From: Prochlorococcus sp. AG-409-B13
Lineage (GTDB): Bacteria; Cyanobacteriota; Cyanobacteriia; PCC-6307; Cyanobiaceae
Direction of reading: 5' to 3'
NCBI GenBank assembly: GCA_003216035.1
Contig: QCJM01000003.1
Coordinates: 62,001-126,000 of the forward strand
DNA length: 64,000 nt
A program made the position numbers and the translations under genes. The notes beneath the pieces were generated by a model that had not been told where the DNA came from, did no database searches, and saw nothing but the letters and a program-made list of their open reading frames with translations. Shown here piece after piece: positions 54,216-63,554 of this stretch (its first letter is position 1; each line of letters opens with the position of its first letter).

Positions 54216-55223
54216 ATGGCGACTTTCAAACTGGGTAGAAGAGAGTTTTTGCGTTTGGGACTCGTCTCAGGCTTGGCAGGCTTGACTGGCTGTGCCCGGG
54301 GAGATGCCAGCCCTGAACTAAGCGCTACTGCTGAGACTTTGCCCAAGGAATTGGTGAGGGCTCTGCCAAGGCCATGGCATTTCAGAAAAATTGAGATTAA
54401 TCAGGGCTCTGATTCTCTAATAAAGGAATTAAAACAAGGTTCAGATTTGCTTGCTCTTGGTGATGGATGGTTGAAAACTCTCCCTCATGAGCTTCTTCAG
54501 CCTGTGAGTGCTAGTGGAACCCTTGAACAAAGATTAGATATAAAAGCAAAGGATTTTATTAACAGTTTGGGACCAGAACTTTCCGAAAAGGTTTTCCCAA
54601 TAGGTGTTAGTCCTTGGGTAATGGTTTTTCGTAATGGAGGGCCTTGGTTGACAAGGGCCCGCTCTGCTTGGGATGTCTTATTGGAGCCTGGGTTAAAGGG
54701 TGAGGTTATTTTGCCAAAGAGTCCTCGAATTGTGATCTCTTTAGCCAACAGGATGAAGTCCCCTCATGCTCTAAGAGATTTGCGGAATCAGGCTTTGGCA
54801 TTTGATGATCAAAATGGACTTAATTGGTTGTTGAATGGTCAAGCAAGAGTGGCAGTGCTTCCTTTGCAACGTTGCTTGAGAAGCATTATTAGGGATCAAC
54901 GGTTTAGCGCTGTGCTCCCTGTCAGGGGTGCCCCTTTAAATTGGACTTTGCTTGTAAGGCCAGCATCTACGAATGAACCTTTGCCTCACTCTTGGCTGGA
55001 AGAGGCTTGGCAAATGCCTGCGCTTGGATTGCTTTTGGCAGGAGGTTGGATACCTCCTTTGAGGCAATCAGAGTTAGAAAAGGCTGCTAAATTTATTCCG
55101 GCTTCTTATCAATCAATCTTGCTTCCCTCTGAAGAATTATGGAGTAATTGCTGGTCATTACCACCACTTAATTCATCAGATAGAAAAGAACTTTTAAGTC
55201 TATGGGTTGAATCAATCCCATAG
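54216..55223 (+). CDS. Tat-type lipoprotein, solute-binding-protein-like
   Basis: A 335-residue protein. The N-terminus has a twin-arginine signal (GRREFLRLGLVSG) followed by a lipobox (LAGLTGCARG), so export folded and lipid attachment are predicted. The mature domain resembles periplasmic iron/polyamine-type binding proteins in its fold pattern (LLALGDGWLKTLP, FPIGVSPWVMVFRNGG, SAWDVLLEPGLKGEVILPKSPRIVISLANRM), though no ABC permease or ATPase lies next to it. Ligand unknown. The track's TTG start at 54210 adds two residues. Convergent with the aldo/keto reductase (12-base overlap). Confidence 0.75.
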   Translation: MATFKLGRREFLRLGLVSGLAGLTGCARGDASPELSATAETLPKELVRALPRPWHFRKIEINQGSDSLIKELKQGSDLLALGDGWLKTLPHELLQPVSASGTLEQRLDIKAKDFINSLGPELSEKVFPIGVSPWVMVFRNGGPWLTRARSAWDVLLEPGLKGEVILPKSPRIVISLANRMKSPHALRDLRNQALAFDDQNGLNWLLNGQARVAVLPLQRCLRSIIRDQRFSAVLPVRGAPLNWTLLVRPASTNEPLPHSWLEEAWQMPALGLLLAGGWIPPLRQSELEKAAKFIPASYQSILLPSEELWSNCWSLPPLNSSDRKELLSLWVESIP

Positions 55224-56348
55224 ACGCCTTTGAGGTGAACAGGCTAATAGCTCGTGTGTTTCTTTTAGAAGTTCAGGTATTTTGAGATGATGTGGGCAGC
55301 GTGGCAGACAGTCTTTACATTGCTCACAAGCAGTTGCATTAACACTCTCCCACCAATGGCCAGCTTTCCCAATAAGGTTATAACGTTCTTTAGTGAATTC
55401 TTCTAGGTCATGGCCTATTAAAAGATTGCGTAAACGTAGTAAACTAGGTATAGGAACTTGTTTTGTACAAGGAAGGCACTTTTTGCATTGCCCACATGCA
55501 GTTGTACCTAGACGGTATTCTCTAACTCTGCGAAGCTTTTCAATTGTTTCTTCTTCTAGCTTACAAAGAGGACCTGCATTGTTTCTAAGCCGCTGAGCAA
55601 TGGTTAGGTCCTCTGGTTTAAATGCACCCAGAGTTAGAGTACTAATTCCCTTGGCTATTAGAAATCTGTAAGCGAGTTCAAGAGGCTTTAAAGGACTGCA
55701 ATCTTTAATTAAAGTTTGACTAGGAGATTGTAAGTGTCCTCCCTTATCGGCTGGAGAGATGGCCATTACTCCTATCCCTTTAGAAATAGCATTAGTTGCT
55801 AATGGGATTCTTTCTTGATCTAGAAGATGGAGATGAAGGCTGCAAAATTGGAACCTTTCACTTTCAAGTGCTTCATTAATAATTGCAAGAGATCCATGTG
55901 AGCTAAAACCAACTTGGCCTATTAGATCCTCGTCTTGAGCCCATCTAAGAAGGTCTGCTCCTTTACCTTTGATAGCCCAGTCAAGATGTTCTGAAAGGTT
56001 AATTCCATGAACTGCAAGATTGTCAATTTTTTTTATGCCTAACCGTGACAATATTCCTCGCAATTTTTGTTTGCCTTCAATCAGGTCAAGTCCTGGGATG
56101 AGCTTGCTGGTAATTACCCATCCACCTTTCGGTTCTAGCCCTTCGCTTTTAAGTCTATTAAGAGCTTTGCCAAGAAAGTTTTCAGCAGGTCCATATGCTG
56201 GAGCTGTCTCTACATGATTTATTCCTGCAGCAAAACTGGCTTTTAAAACTTTATACATCTGCTCTTCAGAGCTAATAGCTCTCATGGTGCCCAAGGTGAA
56301 AAGGCTTACTTTTGGTCCATTACCAAAGGGCCTGCGTATGTTTTTCAT
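55212..56348 (-). CDS. aldo/keto reductase with C-terminal 4Fe-4S motifs
   Basis: TIM-barrel reductase (NVETAPAYGPAENFLGKAL, ITSKLIPG, HGINLSEHLDWAIKGKG, FSSHGS) with catalytic Tyr expected in PAYGPAE. A C-terminal iron-sulfur extension carries two cysteine clusters: CGQCKKCLPC and CEQCKDCLPRCP, each able to hold a 4Fe-4S centre, as in ferredoxin-linked members of the family. 378 aa. Physiological substrate unknown. Its 3' end overlaps the Tat lipoprotein gene tail to tail. Confidence 0.88.
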   Translation of the reverse strand: MKNIRRPFGNGPKVSLFTLGTMRAISSEEQMYKVLKASFAAGINHVETAPAYGPAENFLGKALNRLKSEGLEPKGGWVITSKLIPGLDLIEGKQKLRGILSRLGIKKIDNLAVHGINLSEHLDWAIKGKGADLLRWAQDEDLIGQVGFSSHGSLAIINEALESERFQFCSLHLHLLDQERIPLATNAISKGIGVMAISPADKGGHLQSPSQTLIKDCSPLKPLELAYRFLIAKGISTLTLGAFKPEDLTIAQRLRNNAGPLCKLEEETIEKLRRVREYRLGTTACGQCKKCLPCTKQVPIPSLLRLRNLLIGHDLEEFTKERYNLIGKAGHWWESVNATACEQCKDCLPRCPHHLKIPELLKETHELLACSPQRRLWD

Positions 56349-56357
56349 TATTTGGGT

Positions 56358-56912
56358 TTAGCTTTCTGGATCAGTTGAGTCAAAGGGGCTTCTAATGTCT
56401 TTGTTCCTTGTCTCTAGGTGTCTGACAAGCTCTGCCGGACTAACTTTCTCAATGAAGTGTCGGAATTGGGTTTGATCCTCTTCATCGGCTTCAGCATCAA
56501 CTGGTATAGATGCTGAAGCAACAATTTCTTCCATCATCCAAATACTTGAAGAGGTACGCACAGCTAGGGCTATTGCATCGCTTGGTCGAGCAACAATTTC
56601 GAGCAGGGGTAATGAGCAATTGTCAGTCGATGAAGGGCGAATCTTGAGTATTGCTTGGAATGTGTCCAGTCCTAGAGCATTAATAATTACATGGTCTAAT
56701 TGAATATTGCCCGCTCTCATAAGGGAAATCATTAAGTCATGGCTTAGAGGTTTTTGAGGGTTTGACTTTTGGCTGCCATTTAAGATGTTATGCGCTTGAG
56801 CATGGTCTATCCAAATCGGGACTTGTCTTCTCCCAGAGGGATCACGAAGTAAAACTATTGGGTTTCGGTTTGATGCATCTATCCCTAGACCAGCCACAGA
56901 CATCTCGACCAC
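56358..56912 (-). CDS. bifunctional nuclease domain protein (DUF151)
   Basis: The 184-residue protein opens with the family block MVEMSVAGLGIDASNRNPIVLLRDPSGRRQVPIWIDHAQAHNIL and includes IARPSDAIALAVRTSSSIWM. Relatives include plant BBD nucleases with DNase and RNase activity. The C-terminal acidic extension (VDAEADEEDQTQFRHFIEKV) is a UVR-like helix. GTG start at 56912; AKR gene follows at 9 bases. Divergent from ribE with 58 bases between starts. Confidence 0.9.
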   Translation of the reverse strand: MVEMSVAGLGIDASNRNPIVLLRDPSGRRQVPIWIDHAQAHNILNGSQKSNPQKPLSHDLMISLMRAGNIQLDHVIINALGLDTFQAILKIRPSSTDNCSLPLLEIVARPSDAIALAVRTSSSIWMMEEIVASASIPVDAEADEEDQTQFRHFIEKVSPAELVRHLETRNKDIRSPFDSTDPES

Positions 56913-56970
56913 AATTCCTCCTTCCTTTACTCGATTATGACTAGGTAATGTTGTGAGCAGACCTATTTAA

Positions 56971-57633
56971 ATGTTTACTGGCTTGATTCAGGGTATTGGA
57001 AGAATTCAGCGCCGTGGAAAAGGTTTGATGATTCAAGGGTGTGAACCTTTCTCGCCTTTATCTATTGGGGATAGTGTTTGTGTTGATGGAGTTTGTTTGA
57101 CAGCTTCTGAATTGATTTCTGATGGGTTCATGGCCGAAGTAAGTGAGGAAACACTCAGGCGTACAACCCTCGGTGAGAAGGCTGCTGATGGAGGGCTTGT
57201 TAATCTTGAACCAGCACTGCGCCTCTCAGACCGTTTGGGTGGTCATCTTGTTAGTGGTCATGTTGACGGTTTAGGGAAAGTTGTTTCAATTGAGACTCTT
57301 CAGAATTCTTGGCAAGTTGAAGTCTCCTTAGAAGACCTTGCACTTGGGAGATATATATGTGAGAAGGCAAGTATTTCTTTGAATGGCATTAGCTTGACTG
57401 TGGCTGGATGTTCAGAAAAAGGTTCTAGGTTCTGGATTGCAGTTATTCCCCATACTTGGTGCAATACTTCAATGAAATATTTGACAGTTGGAGAGCGGGT
57501 AAATCTGGAGGTCGATTTACTTGCTAAATATGTTGAAAATTTGATTGCCAGAGCTAAAAACAACAACTCATCACAAGAAGAGTTGCCACCGGCGATTTCC
57601 AAAGATTGGTTAGCAAGTCAAGGTTGGGAATAA
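56971..57633 (+). CDS. ribE: riboflavin synthase alpha chain
   Basis: Dismutates two 6,7-dimethyl-8-ribityllumazine molecules to riboflavin. Two lumazine-binding repeats: MFTGLIQGIGRIQRRG ... GDSVCVDGVCLTA and the second half GGHLVSGHVDGLGKVVS ... KASISLNGISLTVAG. 220 aa, the normal length. ATG at 56971. No FMN riboswitch was recognised in the short upstream region. Convergent with cyAbrB. Confidence 0.97.
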   Translation: MFTGLIQGIGRIQRRGKGLMIQGCEPFSPLSIGDSVCVDGVCLTASELISDGFMAEVSEETLRRTTLGEKAADGGLVNLEPALRLSDRLGGHLVSGHVDGLGKVVSIETLQNSWQVEVSLEDLALGRYICEKASISLNGISLTVAGCSEKGSRFWIAVIPHTWCNTSMKYLTVGERVNLEVDLLAKYVENLIARAKNNNSSQEELPPAISKDWLASQGWE

Positions 57634-57672
57634 CTAGCTTGATTTGCCAGGACTTTTTAAATCATCCTTTGG

Positions 57673-58065
57673 CTAATTATTTTGGGACTTCTTGTCAGAT
57701 TTTCCAGATAAATTTTTACCTTCAAGTGGAACTAGCCAGATTGACCCTGACTCTCGCCGAATCTCGATTTTGAATTCTTGACCAGGTACTAAGCCTAGTT
57801 TCTTGGTGTAAGCATGACCTATTAGGAGGTTGCCATTCCCATGAACCCGGGTTTTGAACTCGGCTTGTCGCCCCCTAGACGCTCTACCTCCTGGTCTCCC
57901 ATTGGAACGGAGTTTGTAGCCTTTTGCTTCTACTAAGGCTCGATAGAAGCTCTTTCGTAGAACTCGCCCACTTGGACCGACATACCCACATCCTCGAGCA
58001 ATTTCATCCTCAGGACGATTGCTTAGAGATCTGGCTTTGTCCAGGAGTTGTTTGCCTACCAGCAT
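57673..58065 (-). CDS. cyAbrB-type transcriptional regulator
   Basis: Cyanobacterial AbrB-like protein: N-terminal MLVGKQLLDKARSLSNRPEDEIARGCGYVG region and the swapped-hairpin AbrB half (EFKTRVHGNGNLLIGHAYTKKLGLVPGQEFKIEIRRESGSIWLVP). These regulators act broadly on carbon and nitrogen metabolism. 130 aa. Lies downstream of ctaE after 101 bases on the same strand; whether it regulates the cta genes cannot be read from sequence. Confidence 0.93.
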   Translation of the reverse strand: MLVGKQLLDKARSLSNRPEDEIARGCGYVGPSGRVLRKSFYRALVEAKGYKLRSNGRPGGRASRGRQAEFKTRVHGNGNLLIGHAYTKKLGLVPGQEFKIEIRRESGSIWLVPLEGKNLSGKSDKKSQNN

Positions 58066-58166
58066 TTGCCAGATTTAAAGTTTAATTGAATGAATTCTGA
58101 CTGGGAAGTCAAAGTGTGGCAATAGATTGATCTTGATTTGGCTTATATGTATTACAAACGTCCAAA

Positions 58167-58781
58167 TTAGAGAAGGTAGAGGATGATGAATAAAATGACC
58201 CAAATCCCATCTACGAAGTGCCAATAGAGCTCTGCTGCTTCCAAAGGGAATGGATTTTCGCTTGTTATACGCCCGCCTGGCTGTCGAGCTTGCCACCAAA
58301 CAATCAGAATCATTATTGCTCCAAGAGTTACGTGGAGCCCATGAAAACCTGTGAGAGCATAAAAAGTGCTTGCATATAGGTTGTCAGTAAGACCAAAAGG
58401 CAAAGTGAAGTACTCCACCATTTGACTCGCCAAAAATGCCAGGCCAAGTCCAGCTGTAAAAAGTAGCCAGCGTTGACAGAGTTTTGCCTCATCTTTCCGG
58501 AGAGCTTGCCCTGCGCGATGAAATGTGGCGCTACTTACTAGGAGTAATACTGTATTGAGAGTAGGGAGTGGCAGCTCTAATTCATAAATTGCGTCAGGTA
58601 GAAGCGGATTGACTGCTTTGAAAGTGAGATATGCGGCAAAAAAACCAGCAAATGTCATTCCATCAGCAACTAGAAAAGCCGCAAGACCAAACAATCTGTG
58701 GTCACCATGCTCTTGCTCGTTAACGACCTGTTCCTCAGACTTTTCTTCAGAACTTGAATTTATGGGAGATAAGGTTGTCAT
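58167..58781 (-). CDS. ctaE: cytochrome c oxidase subunit III
   Basis: Third subunit of the aa3-type terminal oxidase. Hydrophobic, about five membrane segments over 204 aa (short, lacking the first two spans of the E. coli-type seven), with conserved FLVADGMTFAGFFAAYLTF, FYALTGFHGLHVTLGAIMILI and YWHFVDGIWVILFIILYLL. ATGA overlap with ctaD upstream makes one operon ctaC-ctaD-ctaE. Confidence 0.95.
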   Translation of the reverse strand: MTTLSPINSSSEEKSEEQVVNEQEHGDHRLFGLAAFLVADGMTFAGFFAAYLTFKAVNPLLPDAIYELELPLPTLNTVLLLVSSATFHRAGQALRKDEAKLCQRWLLFTAGLGLAFLASQMVEYFTLPFGLTDNLYASTFYALTGFHGLHVTLGAIMILIVWWQARQPGGRITSENPFPLEAAELYWHFVDGIWVILFIILYLL

Positions 58782-60448
58782 TGCTTGTTGTTTTCAGGAT
58801 CACTGATGTCAGGTGATTGGATTTGAATGGATTCTTCTTTTATTCCATATCCATAGGGCTCTTTTACTAATGGAGCCATTCCAGTCCAATTTTCAACAGG
58901 TGGAGGGGAAGTTGTTAGCCATTCAGGGGTAAGTGCTTCCCATGGATTGTCACCGGCTATAGCACCTTTGAATGCACTTTGAATGACATTCCAGAGGAAA
59001 GGTAGGGTGCTTAATGCCATTATCAAAGCCCCAATACTGCTTAGTTGATTTATAAATGTGAACTGTGGATCGTATTCCGCAACTCGTCTTGGCATTCCGT
59101 TTAATCCCAGCCAGTGTTGAGGTGCAAAGCAGAGATTGAAACCAAGGAAGGTTAACAAGAAATGTAGTCTTCCTAAATCTTCATTGAGCATTCGCCCTGT
59201 GAATTTTGGGTACCAATGATATATAGATGAAAAAATTACAAACACTGATCCGCCATAGACGATGTAATGGAAATGAGCGACAACAAAGTAGGTATCGTGA
59301 ACATGAATATCGAAAGGAACTTGCGCGAGGGCAACTCCTGTTATTCCACCTAGGACAAAGTTAGCGATAAAACCACAGGAGAAAAGTACAGCACTATTTA
59401 AAGAGATCCTCCCACCCCATAGTGTTGCTACCCAATTGAAGAATTTTATCCCAGTTGGGACTGCAATAAAAGAGGTCGCAATGGTGAAAAATAGTCTCAT
59501 CCAAGGAGGAGTCCCACTTGTAAACATATGATGCGCCCAAACAATCAGACCTAGAAAAACAATGGCCATAATTGAGTAGACCATTGTTGAATAACCAAAA
59601 AGTGGTTTACGGCAGTGCACAGGTAGTATCTCGCTTACCAACCCAAATGCAGGTAGTACCATGATGTATACCGCTGGGTGTGAATAAAACCAAAATAAAT
59701 GTTGGTAGACAATAACGTTCCCACCAAGTGTTGGGTTGAAAAAGCCAGTGTGAGCTACGATATCGAAGCTCAAAAGAATTAGTGTCCCAGCAAGTACTGG
59801 TGTTGAAAGAACTACCAAAATGCTTGTTCCCAGCATTGCCCAGCAATACATAGGAAGTTGCATCAATTTCAATCCAGGCCTTCTCAATTTGAGAATAGTT
59901 GCAATAAAATTAATTCCACCAAAGATAGAACTACCACCTAAAAGAAGTACACTTAATATCCAGATTATTTGCCCTGCTGCAGGTGTAGTTATGCTTAGTG
60001 GGGGATATGCTGTCCAACCTGATTCAGCTGCTCCAGTAATGAAGTAGCTGGTTATAAGCATCAAACCTGCTGGTGGAATCAACCAGAAAGCTACAGCATT
60101 TAGCCGTGGAAATGCCATGTCTCTTGCTCCAACATAAAAGGGTATTAAGTAATTACCAAAGGCACCATTTACTACGGGAACGATCCAAAGAAAGATCATG
60201 ATCGTTCCATGAAGGGTCAAAACCTGGTTATAAGTATCTCTAGCCATGAAATCTGACATTGGGCTGCTTAGCTCAATGCGAATTGCGCTTGCAAGAGAAC
60301 CGCCTATCAGGTAAAAAATAAAACCACATACTAAATATTGAAGCCCAATAACTTTGTGGTCAAGACTAAAACTAAAGTATTTCAACCATCCTTTTGGTTG
60401 AAGTGAGCCTGAGGAACTTTGGTGTGTTTGTTGGGATGCGGTTGTCAT
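58778..60448 (-). CDS. ctaD: cytochrome c oxidase subunit I
   Basis: Catalytic subunit with hemes a, a3 and CuB. The CuB/Tyr region is HLFWFYSHPAVYIMVLPAFG, the double His WAHHMFTSG, and the heme ligands VHDTYFVVAHFHYIVYGG; LHGTIMIFLWIVP near the N-terminus gives the other heme a ligand. 556 aa with 12 spans. Overlaps ctaC and ctaE by four bases each. The enzyme is the main respiratory oxidase of picocyanobacteria. Confidence 0.98.
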   Translation of the reverse strand: MTTASQQTHQSSSGSLQPKGWLKYFSFSLDHKVIGLQYLVCGFIFYLIGGSLASAIRIELSSPMSDFMARDTYNQVLTLHGTIMIFLWIVPVVNGAFGNYLIPFYVGARDMAFPRLNAVAFWLIPPAGLMLITSYFITGAAESGWTAYPPLSITTPAAGQIIWILSVLLLGGSSIFGGINFIATILKLRRPGLKLMQLPMYCWAMLGTSILVVLSTPVLAGTLILLSFDIVAHTGFFNPTLGGNVIVYQHLFWFYSHPAVYIMVLPAFGLVSEILPVHCRKPLFGYSTMVYSIMAIVFLGLIVWAHHMFTSGTPPWMRLFFTIATSFIAVPTGIKFFNWVATLWGGRISLNSAVLFSCGFIANFVLGGITGVALAQVPFDIHVHDTYFVVAHFHYIVYGGSVFVIFSSIYHWYPKFTGRMLNEDLGRLHFLLTFLGFNLCFAPQHWLGLNGMPRRVAEYDPQFTFINQLSSIGALIMALSTLPFLWNVIQSAFKGAIAGDNPWEALTPEWLTTSPPPVENWTGMAPLVKEPYGYGIKEESIQIQSPDISDPENNKQ

Positions 60449-61269
60449 GCTTCCAAAATAGGATCTTTTGAGTTTTCTTTAAACCATCTTTTGTATTCAT
60501 CTGGTGCTTCAACTACTACTGTTGAGCGCATGCTTCCATGATATGGGCCACACAACTCAGCGCATACGATTGGATAACGCCCGGGCTTTGTTGCGGTGAA
60601 GTTCAAAATAGTGGGCTGTCCAGGAATTACATCTTGTTTTAGCCGAAATTCAGGGACCCAAAAAGCATGAATTACATCTTTTGACTCCATTCTCATGCTT
60701 ACTGGTTGTCCAGATGGGACATGAAGTTCTCCTGAAATAATGTCACCTTCTGGGTAATGGAAAAGGAATGCAAACTGTAATGCTGTCACCTCAACTGATA
60801 ATGAACTTTTCGCTTGCTTGCTTAACTCAATTGGGCCTGAGCCTATCCCTCCCCAAACTCGTTCTTTAGCTTCTATTGCTTGGTGATTATGTACTGCGCT
60901 TTGAGCTAATGGTTGCATCCCTCCCATGCGGTCGTAGATGTCGTAGCTATAGAGACCAACAAATAAAACTACAACTGCTGGCACTGCTGTCCAGAAGATC
61001 TCAAGAGGAAGATTGCCTTCAAGGGCCAAGCCGTCTTTTGATTGACCAGGCCGTCGCCTGAACCTAATTAGGCTATAGATAACTAACCCAACAATGCCTA
61101 AAAACAGTATTGTTCCTATGCTGAATAAAACACGAAACAACTCATCGTAAACGGGCGCATTAGCACTTGCACTGTCTGGCAAAAGATTGACATTCTGGCC
61201 AATCCAAAGTCCCCCAACTACTAGGGCTAAGCCCAACAAGATAGTTAGGATGGCCGAGGGCTTCCGCAA
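60445..61269 (-). CDS. ctaC: cytochrome c oxidase subunit II
   Basis: Carries the CuA centre on the periplasmic/lumenal side. The CuA ligands are VIHAFWVPEF and VCAELCGPYHGSMRSTV (Cys-x3-Cys-x3-His-x2-Met). Two N-terminal membrane helices (ILTILLGLALVVGGLWIGQ and LFSIGTILFLGIVGLVIYSLI). 274 aa; no fused cytochrome c domain, which is the usual cyanobacterial form. TTG start at 61269, followed by the divergent region with an inverted repeat. Confidence 0.96.
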   Translation of the reverse strand: MRKPSAILTILLGLALVVGGLWIGQNVNLLPDSASANAPVYDELFRVLFSIGTILFLGIVGLVIYSLIRFRRRPGQSKDGLALEGNLPLEIFWTAVPAVVVLFVGLYSYDIYDRMGGMQPLAQSAVHNHQAIEAKERVWGGIGSGPIELSKQAKSSLSVEVTALQFAFLFHYPEGDIISGELHVPSGQPVSMRMESKDVIHAFWVPEFRLKQDVIPGQPTILNFTATKPGRYPIVCAELCGPYHGSMRSTVVVEAPDEYKRWFKENSKDPILEA

Positions 61270-61445
61270 GGAATGGATCCAATAACCTTTTAAGAATATG
61301 GAGAAGATTTCATTTCAGTATGTAGTGATTGTTAAGTTGACTAGAAATTTGCAGACAATTGATTCACTGCAAGGTATCTGATCCTCTGGAAGGTTTTCTT
61401 TTAATGGGTTTCTGTCAGGGATGGAAGATTTATAGGGATTGTTTG

Positions 61446-61469
61446 ATGTTGCAGTCGTAAATACAACAT
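61446..61469. promoter_or_regulatory. inverted repeat between ctaC and ctaA
   Basis: ATGTTG(N12)CAACAT: exact 6-base arms separated by 12 bases, in the 271-base divergent region shared by ctaC-E and ctaA-B. It would suit a dimeric regulator or simply be chance for arms this short. The rest of the region shows no ORF and no strong terminator, so both promoters must be here. Confidence 0.35.
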
Positions 61470-61540
61470 GACGTGTTTGATTAGATCGCTACGTTTCACA
61501 GGTGAAAGTTTTTCTTCCCTGGCCCCTCTAATTTGATCAG

Positions 61541-62470
61541 TTGACTACTGCTCCTTCTCTACCTTTAATTCGGCTGCGGCTTGCCCAGTTGGCTGCACAT
61601 CTTGTTGTTGCTCTTATAGCTTTGGTTGTGGTTGGAGGGGCTACTCGCGTTATGGAGGCAGGGTTGGCTTGTCCAGATTGGCCCCTTTGTTATGGGTCTT
61701 TTCTCCCTGGTCGCAAGATGAATATTCAAGTCTTTCTTGAATGGTTTCATCGTTTGGATGCATTTTTAGTTGGTATTGCTTTGCTTATTCAGTTTTTAGT
61801 GAGTCTAATTAGGAGAGTGGACTTGCCTAGATGGATCCCCTGGGTAAACGGATTCCTTTTGATTTTGGTGTTAATGCAGGGAGGTCTGGGGGCTGTAACA
61901 GTGCTTCAGCTTTTACCCTCAGGCGTTGTTACAGCTCATTTGGCAATTGCGCTTGCTCTTGTTGCGGTGATGAGTGGAGTTACTCAGAAATTGCTTTCTC
62001 CTGGTGATCTTTCTTCTCCATTGTGGTGGAAGCTTATGGGAGGAGGTTCTTTGATGCTTGTGATTGGTCAGTGCCTCCTTGGTGGCCGTATGGCTACAAC
62101 TTGGGCCGCGCAACGCTGCCTCGAGCAAGGTCAGTCTTGTCTTTGGCTAGATTTACATCGGAATTCAGCAGTATTAGTCTTTATTTGTGTGTTTGCTTTT
62201 GTAATAACTGCTCTACTTGTTGGAGGTTGGCCTCGTTGCCAGTGGCCTTATCTTTTACCAGTGATCTTACTTTTATTTGGCCAGCTTGGCCTTGGGGACC
62301 TGTCTGTTCGTCTTGGCCTTGATTCTCCAGTTGTCACTGTTTGCCATCAATTTGTGGCTGTGTTGTTAGTCGCTTTTCTTGCCGCACTTAGTTTTCGTTC
62401 TCCTTATCCTTCATTCTCTAAGCCACTAGCAATGGCTGAAAAATCCATTTTTTCTCCTTGTCATGGTTAG
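61541..62470 (+). CDS. ctaA: heme A synthase
   Basis: Oxidises heme O to heme A for the aa3 oxidase. Conserved His motifs: [28 protein letters not shown] and [10 protein letters not shown]. Two Cys pairs, [10 protein letters not shown] and CLEQGQSC, fit the redox-active loops of this family. Eight membrane spans, 309 aa. TTG start at 61541; no ATG precedes the conserved region. Overlaps ctaB by 8 bases. Confidence 0.94.
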   Translation: MTTAPSLPLIRLRLAQLAAHLVVALIALVVVGGATRVMEAGLACPDWPLCYGSFLPGRKMNIQVFLEWFHRLDAFLVGIALLIQFLVSLIRRVDLPRWIPWVNGFLLILVLMQGGLGAVTVLQLLPSGVVTAHLAIALALVAVMSGVTQKLLSPGDLSSPLWWKLMGGGSLMLVIGQCLLGGRMATTWAAQRCLEQGQSCLWLDLHRNSAVLVFICVFAFVITALLVGGWPRCQWPYLLPVILLLFGQLGLGDLSVRLGLDSPVVTVCHQFVAVLLVAFLAALSFRSPYPSFSKPLAMAEKSIFSPCHG

Positions 62471-63464
62471 TTCAACCCCTGAGATGCTTCATGTAAGTCT
62501 CTCAAGAGAAAAGATTGTGCCTTCTCGCAAGGTGGTCAAGCTTCCTCCATGGCTAGAAGTAGCAAAACCTCGCTTGATTCCTTTGCTTCTGGCGACAACC
62601 CTCGGAGGCATGGCTTTAACTGAAGGATGGCCAATGTCGTCACCAAAATTAGTTTGCACACTTGGTGGGGGAGCCCTCGCTTCAGCAGCTGCTGGTGTCC
62701 TTAATTGTCTGTGGGAACAAGATCTTGATGGTCGTATGAAACGCACCAGCGGAAGAGCGCTTCCCTCTGGCCGTTTGTCTCCTACGGCAGCTTTTGCTGG
62801 GGCCATCTCTTGCACATTGGCTGCGGCGGCTTTACTTGTTGGCGGTGTTAATTGCTTGGCAGCTGGGCTCTCTTTGCTTGGACTCTGTAGTTATGTCTTG
62901 CTCTATACGGCCCTTCTTAAGCCTCGAACTTCTCAAAACATTGTTATTGGTGGAATTGCTGGTGCGATCCCACCTTTGGTTGGAGCCGCTGCAGCGACAG
63001 GGCATGTTGGTCTTAGTGGATGGTGGTTATTTGCACTTGTGATGGTTTGGACACCGGCTCATTTTTGGGCACTTGCTCTTTTGCTTAAGGATGACTACCA
63101 ATCCGTAGGGATACCGATGCTTCCTGTTGTTAAAGGCCCATTCATTACAGCTAAAGCCATTACCCGTTATGGATGGGCCACGATTGTATTAAGTGGATTT
63201 GGAGTTTTGGCTTTGCCCGAGGGCGGATTGCTTTATGGAATGCTTTTAATTCCTTTTAATGCTCGCCTTCTCCAAATGGTAAATAGGTTAGGGATGGCGC
63301 CTGATGATATTTCTTGTGCCAAGGGGCTATTTCGTTGGTCAATTCTTTATATGTTTGGTATATGTCTTTTGCTTGTAATGAGTCGATTGCCATTATCAGT
63401 CCAGTTTCATAATCAGGGGATATCTTTGTTGAGTCAGATGGTACCCACCTTGCCTCTGGTTTAG
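62463..63464 (+). CDS. ctaB: protoheme IX farnesyltransferase
   Basis: UbiA-family enzyme that adds farnesyl to heme B, making heme O. The two polyprenyl-diphosphate motifs are [25 protein letters not shown] and [16 protein letters not shown]. Other family strings: [25 protein letters not shown]. 333 aa, nine membrane spans. ATG overlaps ctaA, so translation is coupled and heme O and heme A synthesis stay together, divergent from ctaC-E. Confidence 0.96.
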   Translation: MVSSTPEMLHVSLSREKIVPSRKVVKLPPWLEVAKPRLIPLLLATTLGGMALTEGWPMSSPKLVCTLGGGALASAAAGVLNCLWEQDLDGRMKRTSGRALPSGRLSPTAAFAGAISCTLAAAALLVGGVNCLAAGLSLLGLCSYVLLYTALLKPRTSQNIVIGGIAGAIPPLVGAAAATGHVGLSGWWLFALVMVWTPAHFWALALLLKDDYQSVGIPMLPVVKGPFITAKAITRYGWATIVLSGFGVLALPEGGLLYGMLLIPFNARLLQMVNRLGMAPDDISCAKGLFRWSILYMFGICLLLVMSRLPLSVQFHNQGISLLSQMVPTLPLV

Positions 63465-63554
63465 GAATGGTTGACGTCAAATAGTTGATCTCTAACTTGA
63501 AAGTATGTCGCAACCTAAATTTCCCCATACTCGTGCAGGAATCTTCTTTATTCG

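Noticed and set aside
63256-63528. 90-aa minus-strand ORF at the end of ctaB
   Set aside because: Lies antisense to the conserved ctaB C-terminus and has no recognisable domain; treated as a shadow ORF.
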